DNA from: Thamnaconus septentrionalis
Taxonomy: Eukaryota; Chordata; Actinopteri; Tetraodontiformes; Monacanthidae
NCBI GenBank assembly: GCA_009823395.1
Contig: CM020520.1
Coordinates: forward strand, 3,324,501-3,388,500
Length of the DNA: 64,000 nt
Direction of reading: 5' to 3'
Shown piece after piece: positions 25,452 through 38,106 of this stretch; the stretch's first letter is position 1, and each line of letters starts with the position of its first letter. The notes beneath the pieces were generated by a model, which saw only the letters and a program-made list of their open reading frames with translations, did no database searches and had not been told where the DNA came from. The translations under genes were made by a program, and so were the position numbers.

Positions 25452-27956
25452 GGAAGGAGGGGAGGGGGGGTTGTTGCTGTCGTTACTGCGGACAGTGCGT
25501 CGCCTCTGATGGGAGATAAAAAAAGGAAAAATCCAACAAACTAATTGAATTTCTTCTTCACTTCAGCAGTCTTGTGGGCGGAGCCTCCTGTTCATCTCCA
25601 CGAGCAGCAGTCAGAATCACCTTCAAGCAGCAGATATTTCCAGAACTTCCTGTAAAGGAGGGAGGAAGCAGGAGAAGTAGAGGGTGGGCTTCTGGTGGAG
25701 TTGACTGGCTGAACTGGTTTCTCCTCAGGATGCAGGACCTTCTCTCCTCCTCGCAGTAGCTGGGGAATTAAAGCGCCGCCCGTCAGGGATTCACGGATGA
25801 ATAATTCACTCTCGCTCCGCGATGGATCGTTGCCGCTTCAGACCAGGTCTGGCAGCGGGGAGAAGGACTGGAGAAAGAATCGCTGGGCCAGTATTGGGAA
25901 TTTTTTGCGTGCGGTCGACGGCTGCCTCTGGATCAGGACGGTAACGGCGTGAGAGCGGCTGTGTGAGTCCGTGCACTCAGTCGGCTTCATGTTTCTCAGT
26001 GTGACGCTCACTTTCTCCGAGCCTTTCCGGGGCCTCCCGGATCTCCGCTTGTCCGCTTGTGTGCGAAACCCCGCTGCTGGCCACTGTGGCAACCAAATGG
26101 CACGCACACACACACGAACACGCCGAGCCGGCACGCCTGACCGGATCCCGGCCAGATCACAGCAGCGTGATGCACAATCCTGCCGGATCACCAGGTAGAC
26201 AGACCGGCGAGGAGCCGGGGAAAATGGCTTGATGATGGCCAGGGGAGAATCAAGAGGCGGTGGAAGGAATCAAAACAGGCAGAGCGTGAGGAAAAGAGCC
26301 AGCTGGAGGGAGAGAAAGGGGGGAGAAGTTTGAGGAGGAGGAGGAGGGGAAAAGGAAGAAGGAGGAACCTAAATAGCCATTTGTCCCTCCTGCTGCCTGG
26401 CGGGCCAGCGGCGCTAATGAAGACTTCAGAGCAGACGGACGGCGTGGCGCTGCAGGAGGCCGGAAGCCCAGGGAGGAAAACATAGGGGAGGGAAGGCCAT
26501 GATGAAACAAGAGTGGCTGAAGGCTCGGCTCCAGCCGCGGCTGCAGCAGTGCAAACGGGCAGCTGGCTTTGTGCGCTCGCCTGCTAACAGCGTGTTCCTG
26601 CGGCGAGGCCTGCGCCAGGCAGCAGGCTGCCAAAGAAAGAAAGAGAGCAAAAAAACAGCAGCGGGTGGAAATGTAAAACATGGAACTTGGAGCTGTTATT
26701 ATCTATTATTTATTCAGCAAGTGAGCGGCTACATTCTGGCAGTGGGGTTTACACACGTGAGCACGAAAAGGCTTTTCCCTGGCAGATATTTTATTGCTTT
26801 GCTTTTATTTCTGACCCTCTTTGGTGGGACAGCAGCACCGCAGCAAATCTGACTGTTCTTCGAAGAATAGCGACAGATAGTTCGTCTGGATAGTTCTTCC
26901 AATTCAGGGCTTCTTTTCCAGATGGATACGGTTAATAATAAATCCGTGCACGAGTGCCAACGCCATGATGCTCCGAAAAAGACAGTTTGCTGAGAATTGG
27001 ATGCATTTTCCCGTTAAAAGAATGAGAAGAAAAAAAAGTAGCTTTTCTCAGTCTGCACAATTTTACGCTTTAAGTTTAACTACAGTGGGTGGTGGTGGAA
27101 ACCAGCTGCACCAGCAGCAACAAACCTGATCAGCCTCGAACCTGACAGTCTTGTCGTCTCGTCTCCAGCTGGACGCAGGAAAGTAAAAAGCTTGAATTTG
27201 TCCACTCTCGGCCCGGGCGGAGGGTGTTTAAAAAGAACCGACTCTCCTCCTCCGTCAGCCGCCGCTGCTACCTGGTGGGCGTGCTGACAAGCAGAGAAAG
27301 CGATGGGGCCCTGAGACTCTCTGGGGCCTGATAGGAGTCGATCTAATGAAACAGCCCGTAGAGGAGGAGGGAGGCCAGACAGCGGCGGCAATAACTGTAC
27401 ATCTTGTCCGCTGGCCGGGGCTAATCGGGCCGGCGGCCAGGATATTGCGGGAGGATCCGCCGAGGTCTTCCGATAACGGCCCCTGTGTTGCACCACCGCA
27501 CTCTTCTTCTTCTTCCTCTTCTTCTTCTTCAGTTCAGTAGGTGGCGCATGTGTTCAGTGGCGTAAAAGCCGAGTTGGTCACCAGGGACACAGATCACTTT
27601 GAGAGATCGTCGGCAAAGTGAAATATGGACACAAACGGGGAGCCTCAACATGTTTAATGCATGGAGAAGAGTCATTAAAATGCAACAACACATTTTATCC
27701 TGATATTTATATATTTGGTGCAGCCTGTTTGTTTTAGAGTTTTTGTTCACACCACGACTGATCCAAATTTGTTGATTTGCACACTACGGTCTTCTCTTTA
27801 CCCTTGTTGTTGTTGTTTGTTTCCTTCTTTAATTGTTGGGTCCTCAGAGCTCCTCCTCTCCTGACTGTTGGCGGCTGGGCTCCAGTGCAGGCTGAGGACG
27901 CTGACAGGACCGGAGCCGCCTGTTCTGACAGACGACGAGCAGCAACGGCGGGACCC

Positions 27957-27998
27957 CCCACCTCCACCTCCACCACTTCCACCACCTCCACCACCTTC
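27957..27998 (+). repeat. (CCA/CCT)n trinucleotide tract
   Basis: CCACCTCCACC-type degenerate trinucleotide run. Confidence 0.8.
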
Positions 27999-28143
27999 CC
28001 ACCACGGCTGCATAATTCACGAAGGCAGATGTACAAGGGCGGGTTTATTAGCTCGCCCCGTGCGACGCCGCTCCGCTGATTTACAGTTTAAGGAAGCGGG
28101 CAGAACAAACAGCACGCGCAAAAACAAATCAAACCAGTGACGG

Positions 28144-28147
<4 letters not shown>

Positions 28148-28186
<39 letters not shown>

Positions 28187-28196
28187 CGAGAGAGAA
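28148..28196 (+). repeat. (GA)n with GC interruptions
   Basis: GA run broken twice by CGAG, then an A-rich purine tail. The wider purine strand continues to about 28,240. Confidence 0.9.
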
Positions 28197-28739
28197 AAGG
28201 AGGTGACGACAGGAAGGAAGAGGGGGGAAAAAAAAAGAGAAACCGCAACGGCCAATTAGCAGATGTTGAGGTGATTGTTCGCGACACAGAGGCAAAGTCG
28301 GAATTCCGGGTCGGGAGAGGCGTCACCTCCGCTACCTCTCATTACAGCCAGACGGATCTGGGTGAAGTTTGCAGCGGCTAAGAGCTATTAGGCAGCGAGG
28401 AGGCGAGGCCATCAGGGCGGGACACGGGCGTCGGGACGGCATCATCTTAATGAGAGCCTTTCTGAGCCTTAATGAGCACCGCCACCACTGCCGCCGCCAA
28501 ACGTCTCTCTTCCCACTGGATGTCCGGCCCCTCTTCCAGGATTGGCCGCCGGCGCTGGTCGACGACGGAGCAGCGTTGAGATGCTCCGTAATGGGAGGGG
28601 CTGGAGGGGCTGTCAGAGAGGTGGGGGTGGGGGGAGGTGGCGGCTAAGGAAAACAGTGAAGGGATTAGGTGGTGGTGGTGAGGGGCGGAGTCTCCTCTCT
28701 GAATGTCTCGGCTTTAAATTAATGAGGAGGCTGAGCGCA

Positions 28740-28835
28740 CAACGATAAATTTAGCTTTTCATGTTTAATTACGCCACGACTGCGGTAGTTCGCCCAGGAT
28801 AAATCGCACAATTATTATGCTGCTCAGCCCCTCGC
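28740..28835. other. Candidate conserved noncoding island
   Basis: TTTAATTACG, GATAAATTTAG, GGATAAATCG and AATTATTATGC in 80 bp, bounded by GC-rich and CCA-repeat sequence. Confidence 0.25.
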
Positions 28836-29774
28836 CCGTGTTGTGTTCCTCCCTTCCTTCTGCTACACCCCCCCACCACCACCACCACCACCATCTATTT
28901 GTTGTTGTTGCTTATTCATAAGTTGATGTCTTTTTCCTTAATGGTGCCCCGTGCGTGCGAGGAAATAAAAGAGGCCCTAATTCTTCCACAGCGAGAGGAG
29001 ACGTAGGATGCAGCCAAAAGTGAGGCGGCGGCAGGCGGCGGGCAGCAAGGGTCTTTTCCTCACAGTGAGCTCTTTGTGCACTTATGGAGGGAGACACTAG
29101 CGGGGAAGGACCTGCTCGCTCCAGTGGCAGAGAGCGATTCTCCTAGATTTCAAGGGGAGTCCATCTGATAATTGCTTGCATCATCTTCTTCTTCTTCTAC
29201 TGCGTGAATGTGGACATGGTCGGGTGACCACGTCTGACTGTGCACAATATGGGACCTTTTCAAACTACCCGGTAAATAGTGGAATTGCCAGCAATTCCGC
29301 CGCTGGCTGATGTTTGAAATGTGCTTTGTTGTCGGGAGGTTGTCACACTCGCCATCGGCGCCGTACGAGGGAATTGCTGTCAGGCTGCCGCGCCGCAACG
29401 TGCGATACAAATATTTTCCCAGCCGATCGTATTCCACATCACTCACTTTTACACCCCAGACAGGCGCCGGCTCCTCCCCTCACGCTAATTCAAGCGAGCC
29501 GCCGATGCAAATAGTGGCACCTGCTCGTGCAGCGACGCCGCAACCCAGCGACCATCTGGATCCCGCGGGCCTCCGGTGCCGTGCAGCACCAGCAGCAGAT
29601 GCAACTGAGACGGAAACTGTGATACAGTTGGTGTGAAATGCCAGGATGCAGGTGCTCCCGCCATGTAAATCCCACCCGCACCCCAAAATCTGTGCTAATC
29701 CCAGATTAGGCTCCAAATGCCAGATGAGCTGCTTCTCCTCAGACAGACCCACTGTTGCCCCCCCCCCCGTCCCA

Positions 29775-29826
29775 AGCGCCGCCACCACCACCACCACCAG
29801 CACCACAACCAGCACCACCACCACAG
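29775..29826 (+). repeat. (CCA)n trinucleotide tract, imperfect
   Basis: CACCACCACCACCACCAGCACCACAACC-type run, polyT/polyH only if read in frame. It accounts for the minus-strand Val/Gly/Trp-rich open frames here. Confidence 0.85.
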
Positions 29827-31699
29827 CACCAGGCCGGCTGGCCTCTCTGGGATGTGATGAGAACGACACCCAGCATTTTCCTCTGAAACCAAGCAGAAGT
29901 TGTTTTAAAGGGACAGCATGCACACAAATGAATTTCCCCCCAACCAACCCAACAAGGCCCCCTGCCTCTGCATGGAGTAAATCTCCAGGAAGCATTTCCA
30001 AAAGATAGTCTGCAGTGTCACCGTCACTGACGCTGCTGCATCAAACCCGTCATTTGGCCTCGACCTGGCTGCTCTGGGAGCAGCTTGACGGCTCTCACTT
30101 CCCTGGTTGATCAATTTAAAAGCATCCGGCCGCCGTCTTCCTGCCCTGCGCAGCGGGAATATAATTGCTTGTCCCTCAACCGTTTCTCAGGTGTGTGTGT
30201 GTGTCTGTGTCTGTGTGTGTGTATACGTGTCCTTTTTTCAGTCCCACTCTTATTGACAACAAATGTTCACAGGTGCTTGTTAGACTACAGCCCTGTCCTT
30301 ATTTTTATTTTCTATTTTTTCTTTCTTTCTGTCATCTTCTTTTTTTGGGGGGGGGGGGGGGGCGACAAACGACAAATCAGTGTTGATGCGTTTGACGAGC
30401 TTGGTCTCACCCAATTTCCTTCGGCCAATTTTGAGATTTGTACTTTCAAATGAATTCGGGGACCCCTGTGTGAGCTGGCTGATTGCATTTCCACAGAGCC
30501 TCAGTGGCATGTTGTGCCTGAGATCAACTTGGCATCCTGGCATGAAGGCAATTTCCATAAAACGCACAACTACCCTCGCGCCTCTCAGTGTGTACTACAC
30601 GGAGTAACACGCCAGTGCGCAAATTAACACTAGCACTTTCCCGTCTCTCCCACTCTCCCTCGCTCTCTCTCTCTCTCTCACACACACACACTTGTGGTGC
30701 ACACACAGCCGACGTGTCCAAGGCGTCTTGGCCGCGCTCGCCTCAATCCTCTCCATCAATATGCTAATCTGGGAGGGATTAGTGAGCCAGGGGTAACTTC
30801 TCAACTTAAACACAGACGGCGAGGAAAAGCGCCGAGGGTTAAGAGGTGCTTACAGTCGCACAAACAGGCACTTGCACTCACCTCCACACACACACACACA
30901 CACAGGTGACACACACACAGGCAGAAGCACGGGGAATAATATTACTCTGGATGTGCGTTGCCTTTGCCAGACTGCTGATGTTGATGGATTTCAAGGCAAA
31001 CACGTTCACGCCACCTGCACTGTTTTGGTTCTTTGGCAGTCTGGTTGGCCATCATCTTCCACAACCACTGATCTTTTCGAAGCTAATTACTTGTGCTCAC
31101 ATATATACATACATAGACTTCTGCACAGTCTTGACTGTCAAAGAAGGCAGAGGTGCAGAGCTAAGCTGCTGAAAAAAAACCCACGACCATCTTCAACGTC
31201 TAGCATCATACGTTACGATTTTTGCAAACTACTCGAGAGCTCTCTGTGAAAATGAGCAGATTTTCTTAATTTTCCATTTGTGCGCAGGGATCTGCATCGT
31301 GTCGGCGTTCCGTTGCGGAAGTCTGTGTCCTCGGGCAGCAAACAGCAGGTTTACGGCCGATGGGGAGCTTAGCGGCACATTATGAACATGTCTCTTGCAC
31401 ACAGCGCAGTTGTTGTTGCCGCCTGCTGACATGATAATACATTCAATAACATGGCTTTCAGATTTTTATCTTTTTTTTCCTCTACCCTAATACAATCAAC
31501 AATTTTCTTTTCTTCTCTTTTTTTCTTCTCCTTCCAAATGTTGCATCGTTTTCGCTGCCAAACAATAGAGCCCCATTTCCAGACGAGCTGCTGAGTGCTT
31601 GCGGTGATGCTGTCGCATTCAGCATCGGCGCCGCTGCAAGTGTAGAAGCGCCAGATAAGAGACAAAAAAAGGGAATAAAAGAGAAAGGAAAGAATAAAT

Positions 31700-31830
31700 A
31701 CTCAAGTGGGATACCTCGCTGGCAGAATCCATTTGGAGTGCGCAAGCAATTGCTGCTCATTGACACGGCAATGTCTTAAGCCTGGCTGGTGAATGAATAT
31801 TTTTGCAAATATATTGCATGATTTTACAGT
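31700..31830. other. Candidate conserved noncoding island
   Basis: Repeat-free, AT-balanced segment with CAATTGC, GCTCATTGACA and TTGCAAATATATTGCATGA. The last is an imperfect TGCAA/TTGCA palindrome. Confidence 0.25.
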
Positions 31831-32137
31831 AGAGGGCCTGCAGCAGATGCAAACACGGCGAAGAGGAGGAAGAAGACGAGGAGGGAAAAGCAAGACAATA
31901 ATCGGGGAGTGGAGCACAGAGCGTGACTGAGATCAGCTCTTATTTCACTTTTGGGAGGGTTGGGGGGGGCAGGACAATTTTTTTAATATCACGTACAGGA
32001 TGCTGCACAACAGTAGTGGAGAGGGTGGGGATGAGGGGCGATAAAACTTACACTCTGCAGAGACTGCGACGAAATGTTTTTGCACAATGCAGGAGGACTC
32101 TGAAAAAGAAGGCACAGTTAGTTTCCCTTTGCGCCGT

Positions 32138-32225
32138 CGCTGCTGCTACTGCCGCCCGTCGCTGCTGCTACTGCCGCCGCCGTCGCTGCTGCTGCTACTG
32201 CTGCCGCTACTGCTGCCGTTGTCGT
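32138..32225 (+). repeat. (CTG/CCG)n imperfect trinucleotide tract
   Basis: A repeated block of GTCGCTGCTGCTACTGCCGCC with variants, about 88 bp, GC-rich. It looks like a longer-unit tandem derived from CTG and CCG triplets. Confidence 0.8.
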
Positions 32226-32375
32226 CTCCAAACAACGCAGCAAACGAAACGCACACAAAAAAACTTTGGCAGACACGTCGTTCGCCTTTCAGTGAAGAGT
32301 TTCTGTGTAACTCAAAGCTTATTAGCTCGTCAAAGGTGTCCGCCGCCTAACGTCTTCCCCTCCCCCCTAACACCC

Positions 32376-32378
<3 letters not shown>

Positions 32379-32434
<56 letters not shown>
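32379..32434 (+). repeat. (CA)28 microsatellite
   Basis: Pure CA run, 56 bp. Confidence 0.95.
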
Positions 32435-32437
<3 letters not shown>

Positions 32438-33059
32438 GCCAGGCTCAAACTGTCAATGTTAGCAGAGAGGATCTCATTAATTTTTCGGTGGACGAGGAAC
32501 GGTGGCCGCAGCTCTAGAGTAAACAGCGCGACTTTAATAATAATGGGCTGATGGCTGGAGGGCTCTTTAGTCTCCCGCCGTCCCCCCGGAGAACAAGGTG
32601 AGGCGAAAAGAGTTAAAAAAAAAGAGTGAAAGAGAGAAAAAAAGAGCTCAATTCTCAATGAAATCGCTGCAAGAAATTTGCATTCTCTGTGTTTTGGACT
32701 TGCCATCAGATGCTGGGTGGCGACTCCATCGCCCAGCAAACAAACTAATGTATTAACATGAACATGAATCTCAATTTGAGCAAACAGACTTTTTTTCAAT
32801 CTGCAAGGAAAAAAAATTGCCGCCATTTGGACCCAATTTTTTTTTTTTTTAGAATTGAAATACTTTCTGCAGAAAAAAAAGTCTCTCAAAGTCATTGTTC
32901 ATCCACTGGAAGTCTCTGTGGAGATCCCAGGTCAACGCATATATTACACCGCTCAAATAAATGTCCCCTGTAATCTATCAGGGGCGCCGGCGACGGAGTC
33001 GACTGGGCCGCGTGTGTTTTATCAGCCCGGTAATTGTTCATGTTGACACGCATTGTCTT

Positions 33060-33145
33060 CCAGAGGATGGGATGGTGAGAGGCAGCCCGCCTTATTAATG
33101 GCTTCTAATAAAGACTGGCATTCATCAGGCATGATATAGCACTGT
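33060..33145. other. Candidate conserved noncoding island
   Basis: TTATTAATGG and TCTAATAAAG with CATCAGGCATGATATAGC, ending at the (CA)12 tract. Confidence 0.25.
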
Positions 33146-33170
33146 CACACACACACACACACGCACACAC
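33146..33170 (+). repeat. (CA)12 microsatellite
   Basis: CA run with one CG. Confidence 0.9.
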
Positions 33171-33479
33171 AAACATGGGCAAGATGTAGAACCTTCTAGT
33201 CTTATTTCTTGGCCAATGACGACATTCTGTTATACCTGAAAGTGACAAAGCTGCAAATGTGTTCTCGTCCGTCTATAGATCCATCCATCCATCCACCCAT
33301 CCATCCATCCATCTATCCAGCTGCATGCTGCTTGTACCACTGTGCTCAAGGTGTTTTTCCCTTCATCTTCTTCTCCTGCTTCATTCTTTGAGGAATACAA
33401 AGAACGGTCATTGTGCGACCTGTGCCGTCTCCTTCCTCAGAGACGCTGCGGCTGAATGGGAACATTGCTGGAGTGTCCT

Positions 33480-33645
33480 TGAAATTGCGTTGGCTCAGCT
33501 GCGCGCTCTCTTTCCTTTCAATAAATGGGCCGTTTTCGCACTGCGGCGCCCGGACGGCAAACAGGATAAATTATTTATGGCTGTGATGAATAGTTATCCC
33601 AATATAATATCATGCTGCCTGTTGATTTTCATACATGTATAATGG
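33480..33645. other. Candidate conserved noncoding island
   Basis: Contains CAATAAATGG, GATAAATTATTTATGG, GATGAATAG and AATATAATATCATGC in low-repeat sequence before the GAG tract. Confidence 0.3.
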
Positions 33646-33683
33646 AGGCGGCAGTAGGGGGAGTGGCTGCTGGAGGAGGAAGA

Positions 33684-33690
<7 letters not shown>

Positions 33691-33717
<27 letters not shown>
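33691..33717 (+). repeat. (GAG)9 trinucleotide tract
   Basis: Pure GAG run inside a wider polypurine stretch from about 33,671. Confidence 0.9.
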
Positions 33718-34092
33718 CTCGAACTCCCTGGCCTCTGCTGTTGGGACCTCAGACTGTCCCTGTAGGCATTCTTATAGCAGCATTTTGAAAGCCACTCACC
33801 TCAGCTGCCTGACTCTCTTTGACGAGGCCGCCTTGAAAATCATGAATCTCCCGTTACCTCATCGGCTGCCCCTCATGTCCTCGTCCTCAGCTTATTTTAC
33901 CAGACGCCACCCTCTTGTTTTCACATTTTATTTAATACTACTCGTTATTATTCATTTGTATGATTTTCCATCCGCTCAGCCCTGCTGTTCCTCGCCTCCG
34001 CCATCCAGTGCGAGTGGAGCTGGATGGAGGAGAAAACGGGGCTAAAACACCCGGATTTTAAACCAGAGACTTCAGAACTGAGCTGCTGTAGC

Positions 34093-34542
34093 TCTCCGTG
34101 GTCCTGATCCTGATAGCACCATGCAGCATCTCCGTGGTTCTGATCCTGCTAGCACCATGGAGAGTTGTTGTAACTCTCCGTGGTTCTGATCCTGCTAGCA
34201 CCATGGAGAGTTGTTGTAACTCTCCGTGGTTCTGATCCTTCTAGCACCATGCAGCATCTCCGTGGTTCTGATCCTGCTAGCACCATGGAGAGCTGTTGTA
34301 ACTCTCCGTGGTTCTGATCCTTCTAGCACCATGGAGAGCTGCCGTAACTCTCCGTTGTCCTGATCCTTCTTGCACCATGCAGCATCTCCGTGGTTCTGAT
34401 CCTGCTAGCACCGTGGAGAGCTGTTGTAACTCTCCGTGGCCCTGATCCTGATAGCACCATGGAGAGCTGCTGTAACTCTCCATGGTCCTGATCCTTCTAG
34501 CACCATGGAGAGCTGCTGTAGTTCTGTGGTTCTGATCCTGAT
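34093..34542 (+). repeat. Minisatellite with 128-bp higher-order period
   Basis: Ten complete units and a partial one, each beginning TCTCCGTGG or a close variant. Units are of two lengths: 46 bp (ending about GGAGAGCTGTTGTAAC) and 36 bp (the same first 30 bp, then GCAGCA). The order is 36-46-46, three times (34,093-34,220; 34,221-34,348; 34,349-34,476), then one 46-bp unit and a decayed partial. The array therefore grew by copying a 128-bp trimer. Neither 46 nor 128 is a multiple of three, so it is not a protein repeat, and the open frame on the minus strand here is incidental. Unit-to-unit divergence is a few bases, consistent with a polymorphic VNTR. Confidence 0.9.
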
Positions 34543-35916
34543 CCACCGCCTTTTTCATTTTACTTGATTTTACGTCTCATTTTACACTACACTAATTTTA
34601 TATTTTAAAAAAAAGCAACAACAACTCGTGGATGTCGTGCTGGTCATGTCCCTGTATTCCAAAGGAACAGAAGAGGCCTCATCTCACCTACCAAACAAAT
34701 AGAATGAAAGGGAATAAAAAAAAATGAAACAAAAGATGAGTTGGGAAAAATCATTAATTAGTTAGGTGCAATAATTGCCTTCAGAACAACATCCCTGCTA
34801 CTCACATGCTCAACCTGCTCTGCCCTGCCAGTCCAGCAGCCAATTATCCAGGAACAATCAGGGGAAACTCAAACGCTAACAAGTTCTCTCTAACACAACA
34901 ACAACAACAGCAACAACATTGATGTTGTGCTCATGTTGAGCCATTTTCTTCCTCCATCTTTTCATTTCTTCACCCCTCCCCCACTTCTCGCCAATCGAAC
35001 TTTCCTCGCCTCGCCCCCATACCTCTCAGGACCAAAGTAATTACAATGAAGGGGGGCTGGGAGGGATAATGGATGTTTATGCGGTGCAAGTGAAATGCCC
35101 CCATGATTCTCCTTGTGACGAGCGCCACGCCGCCTAACAAGCACGAGGACGGCGGTGGACATGCGGGGAGCGCAGCGCCTCCGTCAGCATTAAGGCCGAC
35201 ACGCCGGTCAGCGGGAGAGCGCCAGCGCTCATAATGAAGAGAGACGAACGTGGCGCCGTCCATTGATTGGTGGCACGAGGCCTCTCCCGCCAATTTGCTG
35301 AGTCCCACTCAGCCTCGTTTCCTCTTCTCTCGGCTACATCCTCTTCTCCTCCCTGCTTATACGGTGACGTCAGTCAAGGTGTCCCATTTGTGTTCCCTCT
35401 GAGATGCTCCAAGCCTCAATGCTCCTGTCTTGCTTTTGTGAATTTTGTCCAAGTATGGGACTGAGTTCCAACCTGATAAAGGTCCCATTTTTAACATTGA
35501 ACAAACTGTGATGCATCATGTACTGTACATCCAGGACCACCCTTTCTAACCACACTGTGCAGACAGCGGAGTGTCTCCTCCAAGAGACTGAGAAGGCTTT
35601 GTTGCCGGAAGGAAACTTGAAGAGATCCTCCCTGCTTGAGCCATCACCACCCTCTAGAACTCTGGAACTCTTGCCCTCTGTGTGACAGACAGTAACATTC
35701 TGGTCTTTTTCTGGACTGTTTTCTTTCATTAACTGTTTTTTCTCAGCATGAAATTAATCACTTCAAACCAAGTTACCCAACACTTCAACGTAAACAGCGT
35801 TCAACCTATTTGGCAGCTTTCTTTTCTTTTTTTTTTTGCCTGGCCCTTTGTAAATTGTCCTCTGTTTTCTACTTGACATCAACTAAGTGGTGGTTTATGA
35901 CCTCAGCTGTAGATGA

Positions 35917-35929
35917 CCACTAGGGGGCA
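35917..35929 (+). promoter_or_regulatory. CTCF site, strong core match
   Basis: CCACTAGGGGGCA fits the CTCF core at every position and is preceded by TGA as in the extended motif. It is the best of three CTCF-like sites. Small CTCF-matching pieces are often carried by repeats, and the flanks here look repeat-derived, so it could be TE-borne. Confidence 0.55.
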
Positions 35930-36329
35930 AGAAGACAACCCTCCTCTTTAATTAACTTCTGCACTGTACAAAGCCAACCTTTGTGTGACAGTGTGCGAGT
36001 GAGTCACACTTGTCTTGTTGTGCTTGTGTGCTGCCTGCTGTCTCCTTGTCTCCGCCCTCTGCACTCTGTCAGCTCCTTCCACACTCCACACCTGCTCTGC
36101 GTTGCCAAACCAGACTCACCTGGTTCCCATCAGCTCGTTGCTGCCACCTCGCCACTGTTTGAGCAGAAATCAAACCTTCTTTATTCTTATTTCTTGGCGG
36201 TCTGAGGTTCTCGTCTCTGTCTGCACAGTTTAAACTGTTTTTTCTTTAAACCTGAACTCACAAGCAGTTTTGCTGTCTGCCTTGTTAAAACTAAATGTTG
36301 CCAATTTCTTGGGTTCCACTGCAAAACTT

Positions 36330-36400
36330 GCCAGATTTAAAGGCCCAATGTGCAAGATTTAGTTGTATCTCGAGGGGCGGGGAAAACACTGCAATGAGTT
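36330..36400 (+). repeat. Degenerate fish interspersed repeat terminus
   Basis: The segment with AAAGGCCCAATGTGCAAGATTTAG resembles, with several changes, the start of a common teleost dispersed element (a TAAAGGG...GTGTGTAAGATTTAG-type terminus, recalled from memory and not searched). The following 200 bp are AT-rich and unrecognised. Confidence 0.3.
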
Positions 36401-37042
36401 TCATTAAACTAGGTTTCTAAATGCCCCTCTTGTTTCCAAATATTTATTTTCCCAGCTGTGATTTCAGCAGTGAGCAGAACCTGTATGCAAACACAAATTC
36501 CTATAGAATAAATTCTGAATTCCATATTTCTGCCATTTCACACCTTTATTTCACTTCATCTCTTGGGAGTAGTTTTATCAATCAAAAAAAACAAAACAGA
36601 AACTCATTCATCAACGAGCTGGTTTTGACATCAGACATCAAACTCCTGACAACTTCCTACAGTAGGCTGCCCCCCGACCCACCCCTCCAGCCCCCCTCCA
36701 GCCTGGCCGGCACCTCACGATAATCTCCACGCCTAATCTGGCAAATCAATGTCAATTACACACTGATTATGTTTCACCAGCCCGAGCATTTGTCTTGATT
36801 TGGGAGCTACCTGAGTGTGGAAATCAGCAATCCGTGGACGTGCCGCTGGATATCAGGGATGCGGGTGGCAACCTCTGGGTGAGTGGGTGGGGGAGGGGCC
36901 CGCAGTGGCACGGCACAGTATTGTAACTTCAAAAGGTCATGTTTGACTGTTTCTGCATCATTAGATATGAAGACTAGTCCTGATTTACTGGGAAAACACC
37001 GAAAGGTCAAGCGTGACCGTTTCTCCTGCCTCGACCCGCTGG

Positions 37043-37102
37043 CTCTCTCTCTCTCTCTCTCTCTCTCCCTCTCTCTCTCTCTCTCACTCTCTCTCTCCCT
37101 CT
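37043..37102 (+). repeat. (CT)n microsatellite, interrupted
   Basis: CT run with CCCT and CTCA interruptions. It is the only long CT-sense (GA on minus) tract in the window. Confidence 0.9.
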
Positions 37103-37190
37103 CGGGGTCGCCGCCATTCTCGTGGGTTCCATGTCACACTGAGAAGACAAAATGGCAGCAGCCAAAGGGGCCTCGGCGATGTATGCCCGG

Positions 37191-37211
37191 ACACACACAC
37201 ACACACACACA
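37191..37211 (+). repeat. (CA)10 microsatellite
   Basis: Pure CA run, with a second short CA run about 10 bp further on. Confidence 0.9.
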
Positions 37212-37900
37212 CTTGTGCATACACACACTTGAGCAGGCACAGCAGGTGGCTGTCTGAATGATGTCCAGGCGTCACTTTGCTTTTGTGTTGCCATTTCTTG
37301 TGCAGCGCGTCGACTGGCTCTCAGTCCGACGGCGAGGCTAAAAATACTGGCCGCCTGGTTCAAGTGGAGGCCTGTTTTTTTTCCCTTCTTTTTGTTCTAT
37401 TTAAAATCTATCCTCCAGCTGTATTAACTGTGCTCATGGAGCTCTGGTGACCTTGCAAAGTGCAAATAAAAATCAGGGTGAAACATAAAACATGATTTGA
37501 AAAACACAGAATCCAAAGAGCCGCAAAGTCTGTTCACTCGGAGCACTTCTGTCGGCTTTCATTTCGTCTGTTATCGTCGTTTTATATTATTTTTATTTTT
37601 ATGATGCCGCCACTGACGTTGCAGCCCTGCCATGTGGCCGCCATTAGAATTAAAGGAAATGAAAGTCATCATTCTAAAACGGTCATTGTCACTGCCACCC
37701 GCGTGCTTCCTCGTTTTTTCCAACCTGCTAAGTTTCTGTCGTATGAAGCTGCAACAGTTTTGGCAGTGAACAGAATAAAGACATCAGCGCTGGATTAGAA
37801 GGTGCAGGATTTTCATTACTGCAGAATCTTTTTCTTTTTTGGAAGGTAAGGGTGACGACTGGCCCATGGGACGATTTTTTTTTCACTTTTAAGCTTCATG

Positions 37901-37932
<32 letters not shown>
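37901..37932 (+). repeat. (CAGG)8 tetranucleotide
   Basis: Eight perfect CAGG units. Confidence 0.95.
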
Positions 37933-38106
37933 CCAGAGGCCCCCATGAGGAGAGCAGGCCTGTTTAATGTCCAGCCGAACAGGGAAATGTAATGAAGAAA
38001 ATGAGATTTAGCAATGGGGAGGGGTGGGCGGGGTTGAGGGAGGGTGGAAGAGGAAGGGGGAGGGGTTGGGGGACGGTCTGCAGAGCTCTTGAATTGCAAA
38101 TCGGCC

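Larger units (their letters stand above)
25500..34080. other. Noncoding background, polypurine- and CCA-rich
   Basis: Alternates GC-rich purine tracts (25.3-26.4 kb, 28.1-28.7 kb), CCA/CTG triplet runs and AT-motif islands. G-run at 30,347-30,362. No gene recognised. Confidence 0.55.

Noticed and set aside
29480..30001. 173-codon minus-strand frame
   Set aside because: Val/Gly-rich centre is the CCA triplet tract; no family similarity seen.
31923..32462. 179-codon plus-strand frame
   Set aside because: Composed of the CTG/CCG tract and the (CA)28 tract.
34277..34558. 93-codon repetitive protein on minus, or a CRISPR-like array
   Set aside because: Units of 46 and 36 bp shift frame from copy to copy, so no repeat protein. 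There are no unique spacers between constant repeats, and the context is eukaryotic.
35370..35729. 119-codon minus-strand frame or retrotransposon ORF piece
   Set aside because: No reverse transcriptase or other motif seen on either strand; at most an old retrotransposon 3' end.
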